Shown here in pieces: positions 26,565 to 35,251 of a stretch of DNA of 64,000 nucleotides (its first letter is position 1; each line of letters opens with the position of its first letter). Origin of the DNA: Cellvibrio sp. PSBB006 (lineage in GTDB: Bacteria; Pseudomonadota; Gammaproteobacteria; Pseudomonadales; Cellvibrionaceae). Under the pieces are notes generated by a model, which did no database searches, was not told the DNA's origin, and was given only the letters and a program-made list of their open reading frames with translations. The stretch is from the NCBI RefSeq assembly GCF_002162135.1, contig NZ_CP021382.1:682001-746000 (forward strand). Reading direction: 5' to 3'. A program made the position numbers and the translations under genes.

Positions 26565-28088
26565 TTAACTGGTTTGAACCAATTCAGTAACCAATTCCAA
26601 CTCGGATACCATTTGATCCAGTTGGTAGTGAGGTACCAGGTGAATAACACAAACATACTGGCCGGGTTTATCCGGATGTTCGTTTACCCTGACCGAAGCC
26701 TGGCGCAAGGGATATCTGGCTTGCTCTTCCCAATCCAGATCTTCGCGGCCAGTGGTGTATTTAAATAACCATTTTGTTAAAAAATGCTCGCATTCATCGG
26801 CGGTAATAAACGAGCCGATTTTGTCCCGAATCATCACCTTGATGTAATGCGCTACCCGCGATGCACACAATACGTGTTGCAACATGGCAGAGAGTTTTGC
26901 ATTGATCTCTTCATTACGATTGCTGCGGCGACGTGGCCGTTGCAGCGATTGATTACTGTAAAACGCACTGTATGGCGTGTCGTAACATTGACATAAAGGG
27001 ATCAACCCCAGGTCACTCAGCTCTCGTTCGAGCGTGTCGGTAATCAATACATCTGTTACTGGTTTGTAAACAATATTAGGCGCATCCGTTTCAAAACTGG
27101 CAATAGGAAAGTTGGTAAGCAGACCACCACCAATCTGGTCGCGCGGCACGCCGCGAATATGACCAAACCAACCAACATTGGCGAATTCCCGAATCAAAAT
27201 GCCAGCGAAGGCATAGGACGCATTTCCCCAGAGATAACCGGTTTTTTTGCCAGTTCCCGGTTTTTCATAGAAAAACAACCCTTTGTAACTGCCGGGTTGG
27301 GTGCGGTAGGGCGTTCGCATCAATACGCGCGGCATGGTCAGACCGATAAACCGACTGTCGGGTTTATCGCGCAGGGCGCGCCACTTGATGTACTCGTCTT
27401 GCCCGAAAATAGTTTGAAGGTCCAGAGGCATACCAAGCGTGGAGAAGTCGTCCAGGCCAAATAACTCACTGGATGTTGATGCAATAAAGGGCGCAAAGGA
27501 TGCTGCCGCAATTTCAGCGAGGCCATTCAGGGTGGCAATGTCGTCGTGAGGATGCCGTGGTGAGCGCTTATGGCTTATTTCATAATCACCGATCAGCACA
27601 CCGTAGGGCTCTCCACCCGGACTGCCATACTCTTCACTGTAAATTTTTTGAAAAAGTTGGCTCTGATCAAAATCCAATGCGCGATCTATGTCTTTTACTA
27701 TCTCAGGCCAGCTGATATCCAGGTAACGGATCTTGATGTTTCGACTGCCTTCCGCCTGTACAGCCAAATACCAGAGCCCACGCCAGGACGCTTCAAGCTT
27801 TTGAAAATCCGGGTGATGTATCGTGGCATTCAGTTGATCATTGATAAGGTGATCGATAACAGAAATGGAGCGGTGCAGGGCGAGATGAATGTCGTCCGCC
27901 GAGTGTATATGTTGCCGATCTTCGAATTCGTTTACCCAATAGCGCAGTGCTTTGAGCGTATCGGGTTCGGCGAGAAATCCATCAAGCGTGGTGATGTAAG
28001 CTTCTTGAGAATAAAGTGTGTCGAGAAATCTAACCTGTGTCATAGGGGACGAGGCTGCTGATGCACGTTGGTCGTTGAGTGCTGACAC
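26565..28088 (-). CDS. Second TssC-like sheath protein (TssC2, ImpD/EvpB family)
   Basis: This 507-residue TssC paralogue keeps family motifs (FQKLEASWRGLWYLA, DFDQSQLFQKIYSEEYGSPGGEPYG, MPRVLMRTPYR, YLWGNASYAFAGIL, SRVAHYIKVMIRDKIGSF) and differs throughout from the neighbouring TssC. Translation probably begins at GTG 28088. T6SS loci of the imp type (Rhizobium, Agrobacterium) also carry two TssC-like genes in tandem, known as ImpC/ImpD or TssC41/TssC40. There the second copy is not simply interchangeable with the first. Here it lies between tssC and tssE, separated from tssC by a 66-bp gap with a strong hairpin, which could lower its expression relative to the main sheath proteins. Confidence 0.9.
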   Translation of the reverse strand: MSALNDQRASAASSPMTQVRFLDTLYSQEAYITTLDGFLAEPDTLKALRYWVNEFEDRQHIHSADDIHLALHRSISVIDHLINDQLNATIHHPDFQKLEASWRGLWYLAVQAEGSRNIKIRYLDISWPEIVKDIDRALDFDQSQLFQKIYSEEYGSPGGEPYGVLIGDYEISHKRSPRHPHDDIATLNGLAEIAAASFAPFIASTSSELFGLDDFSTLGMPLDLQTIFGQDEYIKWRALRDKPDSRFIGLTMPRVLMRTPYRTQPGSYKGLFFYEKPGTGKKTGYLWGNASYAFAGILIREFANVGWFGHIRGVPRDQIGGGLLTNFPIASFETDAPNIVYKPVTDVLITDTLERELSDLGLIPLCQCYDTPYSAFYSNQSLQRPRRRSNRNEEINAKLSAMLQHVLCASRVAHYIKVMIRDKIGSFITADECEHFLTKWLFKYTTGREDLDWEEQARYPLRQASVRVNEHPDKPGQYVCVIHLVPHYQLDQMVSELELVTELVQTS

Positions 28089-28111
28089 AAAATAATCCGT
28101 TTCGTTAACAG

Positions 28112-28135
28112 AAAGAGGGGGAATCCCCCCTCTTT
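28112..28135. terminator. Strong hairpin between tssC and tssC2
   Basis: A perfect 10-bp stem AAAGAGGGGG/CCCCCTCTTT with a 4-nt loop lies 20 bp after the tssC stop. On the leftward transcript the stem ends in CTCTTTCTGTT, a short, imperfect U-rich tail. It is likely a leaky terminator or 3'-end stabiliser that makes tssB-tssC mRNA more abundant than the downstream baseplate genes. Confidence 0.6.
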
Positions 28136-28154
28136 AAGCAGAGTTGAACTCCAA

Positions 28155-29648
28155 TTAGCCCGCTTTGGGGATATTGGCAACCAGACGCAGCGATGCCGTC
28201 AGCTCTTCCATTTGCAACCAGGGACGCATCCAGGCTACGGCGTTATAAACACCGGGCTGACCAGGAACTTCTTTTACTTCAACACGCGCTTCCGCGAGCG
28301 GATAGCGTGCTTTCATTTCAGCACTTGCACCGGGGCTACCGTTGACGTAGTTGTTGATCCAGCGGTTCAGCCACTCTTCTGCTTCTGACGCTTCCATAAA
28401 TGAACCGATCTTGTCGCGCGCCATAACTTTCAGGAAGTGAGCGATACGAGAAGTGGCCATGATATAGGGCAGACGAGCAGAGATCGCAGCGTTAGCTGTT
28501 GCATCCGGGTCATCGAATTTTTTCGGGCGCTGGGTTGTTTGAGCACCAAAGAACACGGCGTAATCCGTATTTTTGTAGTGACACAAGGGCAGGAAGCCGA
28601 GCTTGCTCAATTCAGCTTCGCGGCGATCAGTAATGCCGATCTCTGTCGGACACTTCTGGTCGACGTCGCCGTCGTCACTCACAAATACGTGGCTGGGCAG
28701 GCCTTCAACTTTACCGCCGCCTTCCGCACCGCGGATGCTGGTACACCAACCGTATTCAGCGTAAGCCTTGGTTAAGGTGGTGCCTAAAGCGTAAGCCGCG
28801 TTCATCCAGCAATAATCTTCATGATCCGTCGCAGTATGTTTACCTTCGTCGTTCAGATCGACTTCTTCGAAGTTAAACGCTTCTACTGGCTTGGTTGCTG
28901 AGCCATAGGGCAGGCGAGCCAGAACGCGCGGCATGGCGAGGGTAACGAAACGAGAATCTTCGCTGTCGCGGAAACTGCGCCATTGAATATACTCAGCGGA
29001 GTCAAAGATTTTTTCCAGGTCGCGAGGCTTGGACAATTCAGTGTAACTGTCAAAGCCAAACATTTGCGGCGCAGCAGCAGAAACAAACGGACAGAAACCA
29101 GCCGCAGCCACATTGGACATTTTGGACAGCAAGGAGATGTCGTCGGGGTGAGACGAGAACTCAAAATCACCGACCAATGCAGCGTAAGGCTGGCCACCGG
29201 CAGTGCCGAATTCACTTTCGTAAATCTTTTTGAAGATTTGGCTTTGATCAAACTCTACCGCTTTTTCCAAATCGCGGCTTAATTCTTTCTTGCTGATATT
29301 CAGCATGCGAATCTTGAGTTGTGAACTGGTTTCCGAGTTCATCACCAGGTGATTCAAGCCACGCCATGAGCCTTCGAGTTTTTGGAATTTCTCGTTGTGC
29401 ATCACGGCCGATAATTGCTTGGACATCGCCTTATCAATTGCGGCGATAGCGGCATTGATAGTTACCGAGAGGTTCTTGTCCCACTTAACGGTTCCCTTCA
29501 TTGCTTCCTTGGTCAGGGTGCGCAGAAGTTCTTCTGTTTCATCGCGGGAGGTTTGCTTGGTTGCACCAATTGCCTGCTCAAGAAAACTGACCTCTTTGGC
29601 TTCAGCTTCTGCGGCCTGAGTGTCCAGTTGTTGTTCATTATTCGCCAT
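28155..29648 (-). CDS. tssC: T6SS contractile sheath large subunit TssC
   Basis: From ATG 29648 (MANNEQQL) the protein has 497 residues. An upstream extension of the frame lies inside tssB and is discarded; AAGGGTG precedes the chosen ATG. Typical TssC/VipB motifs are present: [98 protein letters not shown]. With TssB it builds the cytoplasmic contractile sheath around the inner tube. It overlaps tssB by 11 bp, in line with the 1:1 complex of the two proteins. Confidence 0.96.
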   Translation of the reverse strand: MANNEQQLDTQAAEAEAKEVSFLEQAIGATKQTSRDETEELLRTLTKEAMKGTVKWDKNLSVTINAAIAAIDKAMSKQLSAVMHNEKFQKLEGSWRGLNHLVMNSETSSQLKIRMLNISKKELSRDLEKAVEFDQSQIFKKIYESEFGTAGGQPYAALVGDFEFSSHPDDISLLSKMSNVAAAGFCPFVSAAAPQMFGFDSYTELSKPRDLEKIFDSAEYIQWRSFRDSEDSRFVTLAMPRVLARLPYGSATKPVEAFNFEEVDLNDEGKHTATDHEDYCWMNAAYALGTTLTKAYAEYGWCTSIRGAEGGGKVEGLPSHVFVSDDGDVDQKCPTEIGITDRREAELSKLGFLPLCHYKNTDYAVFFGAQTTQRPKKFDDPDATANAAISARLPYIMATSRIAHFLKVMARDKIGSFMEASEAEEWLNRWINNYVNGSPGASAEMKARYPLAEARVEVKEVPGQPGVYNAVAWMRPWLQMEELTASLRLVANIPKAG

Positions 29649-30168
29649 CTTTATCACCCTTGTTTTCACTTCCATCAATACCGAGCTCACTGGACAGTGA
29701 GGACAACGCAGCGGTGTTGCTCAATACATCTTCGAGAATGGATTCGAGGTCTTCAGAACGGTCTGCCTTGGTGAGCAGGTCGCGAAGTTTGTTGCGCGTT
29801 TCCATCAGTTTTTTGAGGGGCTCGATCTGCTCCACAATTTTGTGTGGCTCAAAATCTTCCATGTTTTTAAAGTCGAGGTTGACTGACATTTCGCTGCCGT
29901 CGCCTTCCAGCATGTTCTCGACTTTCATGCGCAGTTGAGGATTAACTTTCGACATGATGTCGTTGAAGTTGTCGCGATCGATTTGTGAAAACTTGCGCTC
30001 TTTCAGGGTTTTCTTGCCATCGGCGTTATCACCGGAGTAATCGCCCATAACGCCCATCACAAACGGAATTTCCTTTTCAACGACAGCGCCGTTTGTTTCA
30101 AGGTCATAGGTGATATGAACCCTGGGTTTTCTTACGCGTTTTAGTTTGTCGTGTATGCTATCGGACAT
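29638..30168 (-). CDS. tssB: T6SS contractile sheath small subunit TssB
   Basis: The 176-residue protein shows the TssB/VipA signature: [63 protein letters not shown] and [15 protein letters not shown]. The C-terminal helix ([18 protein letters not shown]) is the region that contacts ClpV and TssC in other systems. It forms the sheath with TssC. It follows tssA by 32 bp. Confidence 0.96.
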   Translation of the reverse strand: MSDSIHDKLKRVRKPRVHITYDLETNGAVVEKEIPFVMGVMGDYSGDNADGKKTLKERKFSQIDRDNFNDIMSKVNPQLRMKVENMLEGDGSEMSVNLDFKNMEDFEPHKIVEQIEPLKKLMETRNKLRDLLTKADRSEDLESILEDVLSNTAALSSLSSELGIDGSENKGDKDGE

Positions 30169-30200
30169 GATCCCTAATCCTCTTGGCTAGGTATGTTGAT

Positions 30201-31313
30201 TTAATCTTCATTACTTTTTACGCCAGTAAGCTCACTGTAGCGCTCTCGCGATGAAGAGTCTGGAATGAGCTCAACGATGAGTTCATTGAGCGGCATGTTT
30301 CCCCATTTTACAGCCTTTTCAAGGACATAGGAAACGGGGGAGTGGGGTTCTGTTTTACGGAAAAATTGCGCTATATCCAGGAGCTGTTTAAACGCCGTCT
30401 CGCGCGAATTGATTGCACCCACCTTGACCGCTGCTGCCGGTGAGCCATTTTGGGGCTGGTCAGCCCCCTCTGCGGTTTCATCTGCAACGGATTCTTCCAC
30501 GGCTACCGGCAACTTATGCTTGCCGATGTGGCTGATGGCTCCGCGACATTCTTCAAGAATGTTAATAATGTTGCGGGTTGGTGGTGCTTCATCGCTACCG
30601 CAGTGCGCTTCGAGCATTTGATTAATGTTGCGATAGGTGGCGATAGCATCGGTGACATCATCGAGCAAATCAGTATAAAAGGCTTCGCTGGATTCATTAA
30701 CAGCCTTCTCAATGTCGTCCAATGTGAAGCCGAGTTTATCCGCCTTGCTGTTGCGCGCATCCTCACTGGCGGAGCGCTGCACATCAAGCGCTTGTTGGTA
30801 TTGCCAGAAACTGAAAGGGCCTGGGTCCTGTCCCTCGGTGATAGGTACTTTTCTGATGGGGGCAATCAGCACGCCTTCAGCCCCTTCACCATTCAACCCG
30901 GACAGCGGAGCGGTGCGCGTTTCCATGCCGTCTTCATCGGGCATTGGATAGAGGTGATCCCAGAAATTCTCAACCAGACCTTGAATCAATTGGAACGCAT
31001 CACGCAACCCTTGAAAACCATGGCGCCGAATTAGTGCTTCTGTGAACCAGCTCGCAATTTCCAAATCTTTGCTTTGTTTCGCCAGAATCTCTGGTGCTAA
31101 TGAAATGATTTTTCGCCAATGCTCATCGGCTTCAGATGTGTCACCGTCGTGAACGCTGTTGCGTTCGGCAGCACGTGCGGCCGCGCGTGCCGTTTTGATG
31201 CTGTGGTAGTTGGATGTGGGCGAAGAGTCCTGGCGAATATCATTACCCGCAGGTGATTCGCCCTCGATAGGGGCCAGGAGTCTGGCCAAATCAATGATTT
31301 CAGGTGAAGCCAT
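30201..31313 (-). CDS. tssA: T6SS protein TssA
   Basis: The 370-residue protein starts with an ImpA_N domain (LARLLAPIEGESPAGNDIRQDSS, then EHWRKIISLAPEILAKQSKDLEIASWFTEAL and LRDAFQLIQGLVENFWDHLYPMPDEDG). It ends with a conserved VSYVLEKAVKWGNMPLNELIVELI segment. TssA primes tail assembly and in several systems caps the growing sheath end. The C-terminus is of the short type rather than the VasL-like membrane-anchored type. AAAGGGA lies upstream. It is the first gene of the leftward arm. Confidence 0.93.
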   Translation of the reverse strand: MASPEIIDLARLLAPIEGESPAGNDIRQDSSPTSNYHSIKTARAAARAAERNSVHDGDTSEADEHWRKIISLAPEILAKQSKDLEIASWFTEALIRRHGFQGLRDAFQLIQGLVENFWDHLYPMPDEDGMETRTAPLSGLNGEGAEGVLIAPIRKVPITEGQDPGPFSFWQYQQALDVQRSASEDARNSKADKLGFTLDDIEKAVNESSEAFYTDLLDDVTDAIATYRNINQMLEAHCGSDEAPPTRNIINILEECRGAISHIGKHKLPVAVEESVADETAEGADQPQNGSPAAAVKVGAINSRETAFKQLLDIAQFFRKTEPHSPVSYVLEKAVKWGNMPLNELIVELIPDSSSRERYSELTGVKSNED

Positions 31314-31720
31314 TACATTCCGATCCCTTTAGAAATGCTTATTTTTTAGCACAGAATTGCATGTTATGGACTGTGCATTGTTGCTGCAAAAATACGGATG
31401 TATTTGCTGCTCTTCGGGTTTGCGTTGCCCGGTTTATAACCTGCTTTAACCCCCAGGTTATTTTGTTGGCCGTGATGCCGAACGGGTAAGCTAGCACAAT
31501 CAGCGCCATAAATTAACAAGTAACATTGTAAATTCATAGCCATTCAGATGTTCGGCTTGTGGATGGGGCGGTGGTATGTGCTTTTGACGACGTGATAATA
31601 TTTGGAATTGCTTTGCGAGGGGTACTATACTGCACCGCTCAACTTCGGTTGTGTCATTGCAAGCTATTGAAAACCCATATGTTTTAAAAAGTAGACGGAC
31701 CGTTTCAGGATGATAGTCGA
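31314..31720. promoter_or_regulatory. Divergent control region between the two T6SS arms
   Basis: This 407-bp gap separates tssA (leftward) from fha (rightward) and must hold promoters for both. A 6-bp inverted repeat GCACAG-N16-CTGTGC (31349-31354 and 31371-31376) lies 36-63 bp from tssA and could be an operator. No perfect sigma-54 -24/-12 element was found. No gene is supported here. Confidence 0.6.
31602..31631 (+). promoter_or_regulatory. Possible sigma-70 promoter for the fha-tssJKLM arm
   Basis: TTGGAA (31602-31607), an 18-bp spacer and TATACT (31626-31631) lie about 90 bp upstream of the fha start. Both boxes are close to consensus. This is a by-eye assignment. Confidence 0.4.
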
Positions 31721-33268
31721 ATGGCTTTACAGATTACATTGGTAAAAACACCGGGGAAGGTTTCTGTATCCAGGACAAATCAAACATTCAATGAGCAGGG
31801 AGGTACTCTCGGGCGCTCAGATAGTAACAGCTGGGTATTGCCCGATCCGGATAAATTCTTATCCTCCTGCCATTGCGAAATCCTGTGTGATGCCGGCCGT
31901 TATTACATACTCGATCTGAGTACTAACGGGACTTTCCTCAACAGTTCTCCGGAACCTCTCGGTAAAGGTGTCAAGGCACCTTTAAGTGACGGCGATTATT
32001 TTGAAATCGGTGATTACCGGTTTTCGGTGAGTGTCATAGCGACACAACCCTTTGCCCAGGAGCCACCTTTTGCGGTGGCGCAAACGCCTTCCAGTATCGA
32101 CGATATATTTGGCTCTCCCTTGCCGACCGGCCAATCCTTCGCTGATCCCTTTGCCAGCTCAGGTGCGATACCTGATGATTTTTCTCTCGAACCCGGTCTT
32201 GAGACTGACCCGCTTGCGGCTCTGGATAAATTGCATGGCGGTTCTCTGCGACCCGACCCGCTGGATAATGATCAGTCTCTTTTCGGCAGTAGTCAGGATT
32301 CATTTTCGACGGATAATCAACACCGTTCCGGCGGTAGTCAGTTGGATTATTCGCCTGGGCTTGATCAATCAATCAGTTGGCCCGACTCCAATCAGGAAAA
32401 CATGATCCCTGAAGATTGGGAGGACGACCTTTTGGGGAGTGGGCCTTTGTCAGACTCGCCGTTTGCATCCCCTCCGCCAGCACCACCGGCGCGTGAAGTT
32501 AACCTTGAGCCTGTGCCTGTTACTCCGCAACCTCGGCCTCAAAGACCGGTTCCACCCGTGCGTGAAGTCGCCCTGCCGCCGGAACAGACACCGGCGCCTG
32601 AGCCAGTTGCTCCACCGCCAAAGCCGGTAAAGCCTGTTGCGGAGTCTAAACCCCAGGCACCCGTTAACCCCGCATCAATCGATCGGCGTCTGGTTACGGC
32701 TATGGGGCTCGATGTCAGCCGCCTCAGTGACGACCAGGTCAACGAAATCAGTGACATGGCGGGTGAGCTTATGCGTGAAATTGTAGATGGCATGATGCAG
32801 GTGCTGCGCTCGCGTACCAGTATCAAGAATGAATTTCGTATGAATGTCACGACGATCCAGCCGGTGGAAAACAACCCATTGAAATTCTCTGTTGGTGTCG
32901 ATGATGCGCTTGAGAATATGTTTATCAAAAAGACCAACGCTTATAAAAAGCCGGTAGAAGCCTTTCGCGAAGGTTTTCAGGAGATCGCGGAACATCAGAT
33001 AGCGATGATTGCGGGCATTCGATATGGCTTTGAGCGCATGATGGAGCGATTCAACCCGGAAAACCTGGAAAAGAATTTTAATAAGCAGGGCAAGGGTGGG
33101 GTTATTCCCGGGATGCAGAAAGCCAAGTACTGGTCCAGTTATGCCGAGTATTACGCCGGTTTTGTCGACAACATGGAATCCTCTTTTCAGCATTTGTTTG
33201 GCAGTGATTTTGTGAATGCCTATGAGGATCAGTTGCGAAAACTTGCTGCTGCGCGCAAGAAAAAATAA
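31721..33268 (+). CDS. T6SS FHA-domain protein Fha/TagH
   Basis: The 515-residue protein has an N-terminal FHA domain (~25-95) with the phosphothreonine-binding motifs GGTLGRSDSNSWVLPDP, SSCHCEI and LDLSTNGTFLN. A Pro/Asp-rich linker follows (~110-320), then a C-terminal TagH-type domain (DRRLVTAMGLDVSRLSDDQ, GELMREIVDGMMQVLRSRTSIKNEFR, AHQ-like EHQIAMIAGIRYGFERMM and SYAEYYAGFVDNMESSFQHLFG). It reads the PpkA-dependent phosphorylation state and activates T6SS assembly in the cytoplasm. It heads the rightward arm. The Fha SH-type position in CHCEI carries Cys where Ser-x-His is common (SSCHCEI), still with His in place. Confidence 0.92.
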   Translation: MALQITLVKTPGKVSVSRTNQTFNEQGGTLGRSDSNSWVLPDPDKFLSSCHCEILCDAGRYYILDLSTNGTFLNSSPEPLGKGVKAPLSDGDYFEIGDYRFSVSVIATQPFAQEPPFAVAQTPSSIDDIFGSPLPTGQSFADPFASSGAIPDDFSLEPGLETDPLAALDKLHGGSLRPDPLDNDQSLFGSSQDSFSTDNQHRSGGSQLDYSPGLDQSISWPDSNQENMIPEDWEDDLLGSGPLSDSPFASPPPAPPAREVNLEPVPVTPQPRPQRPVPPVREVALPPEQTPAPEPVAPPPKPVKPVAESKPQAPVNPASIDRRLVTAMGLDVSRLSDDQVNEISDMAGELMREIVDGMMQVLRSRTSIKNEFRMNVTTIQPVENNPLKFSVGVDDALENMFIKKTNAYKKPVEAFREGFQEIAEHQIAMIAGIRYGFERMMERFNPENLEKNFNKQGKGGVIPGMQKAKYWSSYAEYYAGFVDNMESSFQHLFGSDFVNAYEDQLRKLAAARKKK

Positions 33269-33302
33269 TTAACCTGTTTATCTACATTATGGAGAGATTG
33301 TT

Positions 33303-33803
33303 ATGTCGTGTTTACGTGTGTTGCGAGGACTCCTGATTGTGGCATTGGGCTTGCTGGTTCTATCAGCCTGTAGCTCATCCAAGAGCCGTGTTGGTGGCGT
33401 GTTGAATCTGGATACCGACCTGAAACTGACATTTGAAGTTGATAGCAACATTAATCCTGACGATAACAAACGCCCATCACCGGTGTTTGTGCGCCTTTAT
33501 CAACTCAAATCTGCTACGTCATTTAACAAAGCAGATTTTATTGATCTCTACGAGCGTGATGAAGAGCTGTTAAAGGGCGATATCGTCAGCAAGCAGGTAC
33601 TAAAACCAATTGCACCTGGTGAGGCCCGGACCGAGCGGTTTGTGCTTGAAAGTGGCGTAAGCCAGATTGCACTTTACGCCGAATTCTCTCAGTACCGGGG
33701 TTCAAACTACAAAGTTGTTTTCCCGGTCACTGCAAACAATATCATCCGGAATGCGGTTACTGTGAAAATCTCAGGGACTGATATTTCCATTGTAGAAAAA
33801 TAA
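33303..33803 (+). CDS. tssJ: T6SS outer-membrane lipoprotein TssJ
   Basis: The 166-residue protein has a lipobox LSAC (Cys23) and the transthyretin-like TssJ/SciN fold: LKLTFEVDSNINPDDNKRPSPVFVRLYQLKS, FIDLYERDEELL, and a final strand set (QIALYAEFSQYRG, VVFPVTANN). TssJ anchors the membrane complex to the outer membrane and binds the periplasmic end of TssM. It lies 34 bp after fha with GGAGAG upstream. Confidence 0.93.
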   Translation: MSCLRVLRGLLIVALGLLVLSACSSSKSRVGGVLNLDTDLKLTFEVDSNINPDDNKRPSPVFVRLYQLKSATSFNKADFIDLYERDEELLKGDIVSKQVLKPIAPGEARTERFVLESGVSQIALYAEFSQYRGSNYKVVFPVTANNIIRNAVTVKISGTDISIVEK

Positions 33804-33847
33804 TTCAACTCGTTAATGTAAACGGGTTTCATTGCAGCGAGATTACT

Positions 33848-35182
33848 ATGTCATTAGACAGCAGAGTGGTTTGGTCTGAAGGAATGTTCCTGAATCCTCA
33901 GCATTTCCAGCAGCAGGATCGGTATATTGAGCGCTATGTCGACAGCAAGTGTTCAGCTTACGGTGCATACGGGTGGGGCGTTCATGAGTTTGAGGTTGAC
34001 CAGCAGCTATTGAAGCTCGGAAAAATCTCCTTGTTGCATGCCAGCGGCATTTTTCCTGATGGCACACCTTTTAATTTTCCTGAGACGGACGATGCACCAC
34101 CGGTATTGGAGGTGCCCCCCGGTATCCATAACTGTGTGGTTTACCTGGCTGTTCCTGTGCGCCGCCCGGGAGCCGTTGATGTGCTCCCCAAAGATAATTC
34201 CCAAGGTCTTGCCCGCTATTATTCAAACGAACTCCAGGTGCGTGATGTGACCGTGGAGGGTGGTGATAGTCAAACGCTGGATATTGCCAAATTACGTTTA
34301 CGCCTGTTATTGGAGACCGATGATTTAAGTGGCTATGCCTGTATTGGTCTGATTCGTGTTGCAGAAGCACGGGATGACAAGGATATCTTGTTGGACGAGC
34401 AATACTTCGCTACCTGCCTGGATTGCAAAGCTGTGCCGCGGTTGTCCGGTTTTATTCCTGAACTGGCGGGGTTGTTACATCATCGTGGTGAATCTATTGC
34501 TGGGCGTTTGGCTGATGCACGGCGCGGCGGTACAGCGGAAATAGCGGATTATATGTTGTTGCAGTTGGTCAATCGTCTTGAACCTTTTGTTAATCATCTG
34601 GCCAATATCAAAGGTTTGCATCCGCTAGCCTTGTATTCCGAGTTTATGCAAATGGCCGGCGAACTATCGACTTTCGTTACCAAAACCAAACGACCGGCCA
34701 GCTTTCCTGTTTACCTCCATGACAATTTGCAGCAAACCTTTACCCCGGTGATGAGTGCGCTACGCGAATGTCTGTCCATGGTGTACGAGCAAACTGCTAT
34801 TGCATTGAACCTGGTAGAGAAAAAATATGGCATTCGCGTGTCGGAGATTGCCGACAGATCATTGCTGTCTTCAGCCATGTTTGTGTTGGCTGTACGCGCC
34901 GATGTTAAGGATGATGTCATACGCTCCCGCCTACCGGCGCAAATCAAGATTGGTCCGGTTGAACGCATCAGACAACTGGTGAATGCCGCCATGCCTGGTA
35001 TTGTGATCAAGCCTTTGCCCGTGGCCCCGCGACAAATTCCTTTCCGTTCCGGCTATACCTATTTTGAACTTGATCGTCACAGTGAGTTTTGGAAAGAGCT
35101 GCAACAGTCCGGTGGGTTTGCATTGCATTTGGGTGGCGACTTTCCCGGTATTGAGATGGAATTTTGGGCTATACGGCAATAA
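33848..35182 (+). CDS. tssK: T6SS baseplate-membrane adaptor TssK
   Basis: The 444-residue protein starts with the TssK signature VVWSEGMFLNPQHFQQQDRYIERYVD and continues with YGWGVHEFEVDQQLLKLGKISLLHASGIFPDGTPF. It ends with the domain that contacts TssL/TssM (IPFRSGYTYFELDRHSEFWKELQQSGGFALHLGGDFPGIEMEFWAI). It is related to phage receptor-binding proteins and links the baseplate to the membrane complex. It sits 44 bp after tssJ. Confidence 0.95.
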   Translation: MSLDSRVVWSEGMFLNPQHFQQQDRYIERYVDSKCSAYGAYGWGVHEFEVDQQLLKLGKISLLHASGIFPDGTPFNFPETDDAPPVLEVPPGIHNCVVYLAVPVRRPGAVDVLPKDNSQGLARYYSNELQVRDVTVEGGDSQTLDIAKLRLRLLLETDDLSGYACIGLIRVAEARDDKDILLDEQYFATCLDCKAVPRLSGFIPELAGLLHHRGESIAGRLADARRGGTAEIADYMLLQLVNRLEPFVNHLANIKGLHPLALYSEFMQMAGELSTFVTKTKRPASFPVYLHDNLQQTFTPVMSALRECLSMVYEQTAIALNLVEKKYGIRVSEIADRSLLSSAMFVLAVRADVKDDVIRSRLPAQIKIGPVERIRQLVNAAMPGIVIKPLPVAPRQIPFRSGYTYFELDRHSEFWKELQQSGGFALHLGGDFPGIEMEFWAIRQ

Positions 35183-35190
35183 TTTTTTAC

Positions 35191-35239
35191 GTAGCGAACC
35201 TGATAGATAAGCGAATCTGATAGTAAGCGAACCTGACAA
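35191..35239 (+). repeat. Three imperfect short direct repeats before tssL
   Basis: Three successive units of about 15-17 nt sharing the core AGCGAAYCTGA (near 35193, 35209 and 35226) fill the gap between tssK and tssL. The last unit ends just before the tssL ribosome-binding site GGGAG. This small tandem array could vary in copy number and shift translation of tssL; no function is known. Confidence 0.7.
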
Positions 35240-35251
35240 AGGGAGCGTGCA

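Noticed and set aside
31601..31616. Sigma-54-like TGG...TTGC sequence upstream of fha
   Set aside because: The distance between GG and GC is 9 instead of 10 bases and the flanks do not match, so it is not a convincing -24/-12 element.
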